Part shown: one piece after another, positions 60,501 through 64,000 of the stretch
Layout of the letters: each line of letters starts with the position of its first letter
How positions within the stretch are numbered: position 1 is the first letter of the stretch
Source of the DNA: an uncultured Collinsella sp.
GTDB lineage: Bacteria; Actinomycetota; Coriobacteriia; Coriobacteriales; Coriobacteriaceae
NCBI GenBank assembly: GCA_902496275.1
Contig: CABVAC010000008.1
Span: 1-64,000, forward strand
Length of the DNA stretch: 64,000 bases
Direction: 5' to 3'
The notes under the pieces: model-generated
Seen by the model: only the letters and a program-made list of their open reading frames with translations
Databases searched by the model: none
What the model was told of the DNA's origin: nothing
Translations under genes and position numbers: made by a program

Positions 60501-61100
60501 GCCATGGAGGAGTACGAGCAGCTCAAGCGCCGCGCTGACTACATCGAGGAGCAGCTGGCCGATCTGGAGAGCGCGCGTAAGGCGCTCACCAAGATCACGG
60601 TGGCCATTGATCGCAAGATGCGCAAGGCGTTTCTGGTGACGTTTGAGAAGGTCGACGCGAACTTCCGCGAGATCTTCGCTATGCTGTTCCCGGGTGGCCA
60701 GGCTCATCTGGAGATGACCGATCCCGAGCATCCGGCCGAGACGGGTATCGAGGTCGTGGCGCAGCCGCGCGGCAAGCGCATCACCAAGATGATGCTCATG
60801 TCGGGTGGCGAGAAGAGCCTGACGGCGCTCGCCCTGCTCTTTGCCGTGTATCGCACGCGCACGGTGCCGTTCTATGTGCTGGACGAGGTCGAGGCCGCGC
60901 TCGACGACGCCAACCTGTCCAAGCTCATCGGCGCCCTCGATGTGCTGCGTTCCGATACGCAGCTCTTGGTAATCTCGCATCAGCGCCGTACTATGGAGGA
61001 TGCTGACGTTCTCTATGGCGTCTCGATGCAAGCCGACGGCGTCAGCCGCGTCGTCTCGCAAAAACTCGATCGCGAAACCGGAAAGGTCGTGAATGCATAA
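57564..61100 (+). CDS. smc: chromosome segregation protein SMC
   Basis: 1178 aa. N-terminal Walker A GPNGSGKSN (about 32-40), coiled coils either side of a hinge (about 510-650), and a C-terminal head with LMSGGEKSLTAL (signature) and FYVLDEVEAALDD (Walker B). It compacts chromosomes as a dimer with ScpAB. GTG start; its TAA overlaps the ftsY ATG by 1 nt. Confidence 0.97.
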   Translation: MYLKSLTLKGFKSFADRAHMTFEPGLTVIVGPNGSGKSNISDSILWVLGEQSAKQLRGQAMEDVIFSGSSARKPVGVAEVTLVLDNSDHMLPVDFDEVAITRRMYRSGESEYLINSSPCRLMDIQDILHDSGLGKDTHSIISQGKLDAILQSRPEERRALIEEAAGISKHKRRKERALKKIKSMDEHLTRARDINKEIARQLRPLERQVDRARKYKELSSRANELTQMLAVDELRSLQSQWNDLESRSKEGAAELELAQYRMGEKERELEKLQVMLEEKGLFVGDLGEQRRHMQDVVGRINSDMRLLEEKGHNMVSRLSDMRGQISSSEHQRRRVVEELEDARAQLEEVTGAHMQAQEDVDAAGPAAAELHERRVALDNQISQLTREQRDVQRVADNAALELAKVKDSLSNAEVEDNMYASRLEQIDEQLEEVTASLESRRDRAEELDSALDQARQAQFDAREATEVARAALKDLRARESEARNKLSEVRSELASQKKLDARMADSSPLVSRLMGALGDDVSGRLGDVLEAPRELEGLVEQLLAGDIDALLFDDASALERAGRAALDQKKASGEALLVARGVSASAAAKGAAGSRLVDRLSVRAGYGPVVEALLGGYYVVDDLAAALSAPVVDGVTYVTPDGARVSCGGLVRVGLDAGEASGALERKRRIRELEGLEPDLAAVFDHVSDQVVEANAAVEEARAAEGDAAGEIARLEGERRSLLSEIGRLEQSANNAEVERVRISKRREQAAEAVRAARPRVDELTRSRDEARAQASDLGLQIAEANDELDRVRRDDSEAAGKLADAKVRLAQTSERLRSLRGRVPDLEHRLEGIDRRIRGTRQASRSLELLRLRVDPMHERYSALLERASDWAARLRDQASLEEADSASLKKTIEDAKAEVARAKEKVDTATATQNEFKVARGKLEVQVEAAIKAITADGNTVLEEALMLPAPTDRDAAERELNQLVRQINNLGPVNQVAMEEYEQLKRRADYIEEQLADLESARKALTKITVAIDRKMRKAFLVTFEKVDANFREIFAMLFPGGQAHLEMTDPEHPAETGIEVVAQPRGKRITKMMLMSGGEKSLTALALLFAVYRTRTVPFYVLDEVEAALDDANLSKLIGALDVLRSDTQLLVISHQRRTMEDADVLYGVSMQADGVSRVVSQKLDRETGKVVNA

Positions 61101-62017
61101 TGGGATTCTTTGACGCTCTCTCGCGCGGACTTGAGCGCAGCCGCGAGGCCCTCAATGAGGTCTTCTACTTTGGCGGCGAGGTCGACGAGGACTTTTGGGA
61201 GGACCTTGAGGACACCCTCGTTATGGGTGACATGGGTGCCGAGGTCGCCATTCAGGTCTCCGATGACCTGCGCGAGACGGCCGCCAAGAAGAACCTCAAG
61301 ACCGCTCCGCAGCTTCGCCGCGCTCTGGCCGAGCAGCTTGAGCAGCACTTTGTGCCCATCGAGCGCGATCCGTTCTCCGATACGCCGAGCTGCGTGCTGT
61401 TTGTGGGCATCAACGGTGCCGGCAAGACCACGACGGTCGGCAAGATTGCGAGCGCCATGGCTTCCCGCGGCAAGAATGTCGTGATCGGTTCGGCCGATAC
61501 CTTCCGCGCCGCCGCCATCGAGCAGCTCGATGTGTGGGGCCAGCGCGCCGGTGTTCCCGTCATCAAGCGCGACCGCGGCTCCGACCCGGCGAGCGTTTGT
61601 TACGACGTGCTCGACGAGGCCGACAGGCGCGGCAGCGACCTGGTGCTTATCGACACCGCCGGTCGTCTGCATACGAGCCCCGAGCTCATGCGCGAGCTCG
61701 CCAAGGTGGTCAACGTGACGCGTAAGCGCGCCGCCAATATGGCCGCCGGTCCCATGCCGGTCTCGGTCGTGCTTGTGATCGATGCCGCCACCGGCCAGAA
61801 CGGTCTGAACCAGGCGCTCGAGTTTAACGAGGCGCTGGGCCTGGACGGTATTATCATGACTAAGCTGGACGGCACGGCTAAGGGCGGTATCGCCATGGCC
61901 GTGGCCGAGAAGCTCAAGCTCCCGATCCTGCGCATCGGCGTGGGCGAGCAGGTCGATGACCTGCAGGAGTTTAACGCCAAAGATTTCTGCCGCGCCCTGG
62001 TGGGCGAGTCCAACTAA
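61100..62017 (+). CDS. ftsY: signal recognition particle receptor FtsY
   Basis: 305 aa, a compact FtsY with almost no acidic A domain. NG domain motifs: GINGAGKTTTVGKIA (about 104-118), DTFRAAAIEQL, DTAGRLH, TKLDGTAKGG. It docks SRP-ribosome complexes at the membrane. Translationally coupled to smc and 10 nt before ffh. Confidence 0.96.
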   Translation: MGFFDALSRGLERSREALNEVFYFGGEVDEDFWEDLEDTLVMGDMGAEVAIQVSDDLRETAAKKNLKTAPQLRRALAEQLEQHFVPIERDPFSDTPSCVLFVGINGAGKTTTVGKIASAMASRGKNVVIGSADTFRAAAIEQLDVWGQRAGVPVIKRDRGSDPASVCYDVLDEADRRGSDLVLIDTAGRLHTSPELMRELAKVVNVTRKRAANMAAGPMPVSVVLVIDAATGQNGLNQALEFNEALGLDGIIMTKLDGTAKGGIAMAVAEKLKLPILRIGVGEQVDDLQEFNAKDFCRALVGESN

Positions 62018-62027
62018 GGAGTAACCA

Positions 62028-63503
62028 GTGTTTGATTCTCTGAGCGATCGCCTCAATGACACATTTGACCGCCTGCGTGGCAAGGGTAAGCTGACCGAGG
62101 CCGACATCACCTCGGCCATGCGCGACATTCGCATGGCGTTGCTCGAGGCCGACGTCAACTTTAAGGTTGTCAAGGAGTTCGTCGCCAAGACCAAGGAGCG
62201 CTGCATGACCGCCGAGGTCATGGAGTCGTTGTCGCCGGCGCAAAACGTCGTCAAGATCGTGCTCGACGAGCTCACCGAGATGCTCGGCTCAACCGAGAGC
62301 AAGCTCGTCTTTAGCAACCGCATTCCCAATGTCATTATGCTCGTGGGCCTGCAGGGCTCCGGTAAGACCACGGCAGCCGTAAAGCTTGCCTACCTGCTCA
62401 AGAAGCAGGGCCGCTCGCCGTTGCTCGCAGCGTGCGACGTCTACCGTCCCGCCGCTGCCGACCAGCTGGCCACGCTCGGTGGCGAGATTGGCGTACCGGT
62501 CTTCCGCGGCGACGGTGCGCACCCGGTCGACATTGCCAAGGGTGCCATCCAGGAGGCCGTCGACCACCTGCGTGACGTGGTCATCGTCGATACCGCCGGT
62601 CGTCTTCAGATCGACGAGCAGATGATGCAGGAGGCCGTTGACATCAAGAAGGCCGTCAAGCCCGACCAGGTGCTGATGGTCGTCGACGCCATGACCGGCC
62701 AGGACATCGTCAACGTCGTCTCGACCTTTGCCGATCGCACCGACTTTGACGGCGTGATCATCTCCAAGCTCGACGGTGACGCCCGTGGCGGTGGCGCACT
62801 TTCGGTACGTCAGGTGACCGGCAAGCCCATCAAGTTCGTGAGCATGGGCGAGAAACCCGATTCGCTTGAGCCCTTCTATCCCGATCGCATGGCCAAGCGC
62901 ATCTTGGGCATGGGCGATGTCGTCGGCATCATCGAGAAGGCCCAGGAGGCCGCCGATGCAGAGCAGCTCGAGGCTGCCGAGCGCATGCTGCGCGAGGGCT
63001 TTACCATGAACGACATGCTCGACCAGATGAAAGCCGTCAAAAAGATGGGCGGTATGAAGGGTATCCTGGGCATGCTCCCCGGTGGTCAGCGTGCACTCAA
63101 CCAGATGGGCGGCAACCTGGACGAGGGCATCTTCGATAAGAACGAGGCCATCATCATGTCGATGACCAAGGAGGAGCGCCTGCGTCCCTCCATCATCAAC
63201 GGCCAGCGCCGCGCCCGCATTGCCAAGGGTGCCGGCGTAACCCCCACCGAGGTCAACAGCCTTATGAAGCAGTGGGGCGAGATGAATAAGATGATGGGCC
63301 GCATGCGCACGATGGCCAATCAGGCGCAGGCCGGCGGCAAAAAGGGCAAAAAGGGAAAGAAGGGCAAGAAGATGCGCATGCCCAATATCCCTGGCCTGGA
63401 CGCTATGGGTCTGGGCGGCATGGGCGGCCTAGGTACGGGCGGTCCCAAGTCCGATATGGAGCTGCTGCGCCAGATGGAAGCGCAGATGCGTAATAAGAAA
63501 TAG
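62028..63503 (+). CDS. ffh: signal recognition particle protein Ffh
   Basis: 491 aa. NG GTPase domain with GLQGSGKTTAAVKLA (about 106-120), DVYRPAAADQL, DTAGRLQ and SKLDGDARGGG. A methionine-rich M domain from about residue 300 binds 4.5S RNA and signal peptides; the tail is Lys/Gly-rich (about 440-460). GTG start with AAGGAG upstream. A strong terminator follows. Confidence 0.97.
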   Translation: MFDSLSDRLNDTFDRLRGKGKLTEADITSAMRDIRMALLEADVNFKVVKEFVAKTKERCMTAEVMESLSPAQNVVKIVLDELTEMLGSTESKLVFSNRIPNVIMLVGLQGSGKTTAAVKLAYLLKKQGRSPLLAACDVYRPAAADQLATLGGEIGVPVFRGDGAHPVDIAKGAIQEAVDHLRDVVIVDTAGRLQIDEQMMQEAVDIKKAVKPDQVLMVVDAMTGQDIVNVVSTFADRTDFDGVIISKLDGDARGGGALSVRQVTGKPIKFVSMGEKPDSLEPFYPDRMAKRILGMGDVVGIIEKAQEAADAEQLEAAERMLREGFTMNDMLDQMKAVKKMGGMKGILGMLPGGQRALNQMGGNLDEGIFDKNEAIIMSMTKEERLRPSIINGQRRARIAKGAGVTPTEVNSLMKQWGEMNKMMGRMRTMANQAQAGGKKGKKGKKGKKMRMPNIPGLDAMGLGGMGGLGTGGPKSDMELLRQMEAQMRNKK

Positions 63504-63528
63504 AGCTGTAATTCCAGCTTGATATGGC

Positions 63529-63566
63529 AAAGGCCACTCGGAAGCTACCGGGTGGCCTTTGTTGTT
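63529..63566. terminator. terminator after ffh
   Basis: A 13-bp stem (63529-63541 with 63548-63560, one G-U) whose right arm ends in TTT and is followed by GTTGTTGG. The AAA of the left arm would give a short T-run for the convergent minus-strand gene too. Confidence 0.8.
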
Positions 63567-63623
63567 GGCTTTGATTGTTGGGTTGCGTTCGGCTTCGCGT
63601 CCCGAGCTCGCGGTGCCGTGCCG

Positions 63624-64000
63624 TTAGTGGCAGCCGCAGCCCTCATGGCCTTCGTGGTCGTGGTGGCCGTGGCAGCCGCAGGACTCGCCATGTTCGTGGG
63701 CGTGGTCATGGCCGTGGCAGCCGCACGTGGCCTCGCCGTTCTGTGCGAGCGTTCCGGCGATAAGGGCCTCGACACAAGCGTCGCAGCTGCCCTGAGCTCC
63801 TGCGTACACCGTGATGCCGGCTTGGGCAAGCGCGTTGATGGCGCCACCGCCGATGCCGCCGCAGATGAGCGTGTCCACGCCACCGTTGGCGAGCAGGCCC
63901 GCAAGGGCACCGTGGCCGGTGCCGTCGGTGCCCACGACCTGCTCGTTGAGTACCTTGCCATCCTGAATGTCGTAGATCTTGAACTGCTCGCTGCGGCCAA
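63624..64000 (-). CDS. NifX-like (dinitrogenase cofactor family) protein with His/Cys tail, 5' end off the window
   Basis: The minus-strand frame is open from the window edge to a stop at 63626-63624; about 125 residues are visible. GRSEQFKIYDIQDGKV and GTGHGALAGLLANGGVDTLICGGIGGGA are the core of the NifX/NifB-C fold, which binds iron-sulfur or molybdenum-iron cofactor precursors in nitrogen fixers and has other uses in anaerobes. After residue C in GSCDACVEAL the protein ends with a tail made of repeated His-Gly and CGCH units (last ~30 residues), probably binding metal. An internal GTG at 63935 is not the true start. No nif genes are nearby. Confidence 0.85.
   Translation of the reverse strand, partial: GRSEQFKIYDIQDGKVLNEQVVGTDGTGHGALAGLLANGGVDTLICGGIGGGAINALAQAGITVYAGAQGSCDACVEALIAGTLAQNGEATCGCHGHDHAHEHGESCGCHGHHDHEGHEGCGCH

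Overview
The window looks like chromosome of a Coriobacteriia actinobacterium, most likely Collinsella or a close relative. This is inferred from the moderately high-GC coding style, the gene order (rimP-nusA-infB-rbfA-nrnA-truB-ribF-dnaG-rpoD; rpmF-plsX-acpP-rnc-smc-ftsY-ffh) and several hairpin repeats between genes. No 16S or other definitive marker is present, so the genus is a judgement.

Positions 1-13.4 kb form an accessory, visibly AT-richer island made of modules that look like anti-phage defence. (a) A possible four-gene unit at 66-5986: a TPR protein with C-terminal membrane segments, a calcineurin-like phosphoesterase fused to a STAND-type NTPase (1007 aa), a PP2C-like phosphatase and a PIN-domain nuclease. 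I know no named system with this set and it is the best candidate for something undescribed. (b) An AbiF-type HEPN protein preceded by its own promoter and a compact structured RNA. (c) An OLD-family ATPase/TOPRIM nuclease with an unrecognised 337-aa partner. (d) A decayed stretch. (e) A RloA-RloB pair with its own promoter. Two related ~130-nt elements, each with a hairpin and a terminator-like stem showing compensatory changes, bracket modules b-d.

13.7-24.8 kb is a tightly overlapping Gram-positive type Pel exopolysaccharide cluster: an SDR-fused PelD with a retained RxxD c-di-GMP I-site, PelE-like, PelA-like deacetylase, PelF, PelG, then a CotH-family lipoprotein, a VTC-domain protein and a DUF4956 membrane protein. 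Two tandem 60-nt hairpin repeats close it.

25.1-29.4 kb is a sucrose module: LacI-type regulator, two operator sites, PTS EIIBC, and GH32 sucrose-6-phosphate hydrolase. It is followed by an odd PLP-fold protein lacking the usual catalytic lysine, a ModE/LysR-like regulator on the minus strand, an IMP dehydrogenase of the Tritrichomonas-like subtype, leuS, and a minus-strand lipoprotein.

36.4-63.5 kb is core genome: a translation/transcription operon ending in primase and the primary sigma factor, two identical tRNA-Asn genes, an Asp23-fakA-recG-rsmD-coaD cluster, a DivIVA-like coiled-coil protein, DUF177-rpmF-plsX-acpP-rnc-smc-ftsY-ffh, and at the right edge a truncated NifX-like gene with a His/Cys-rich tail.

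Reading starts were moved to internal codons where a Shine-Dalgarno sequence, operon overlap or family N-terminus argued for it.
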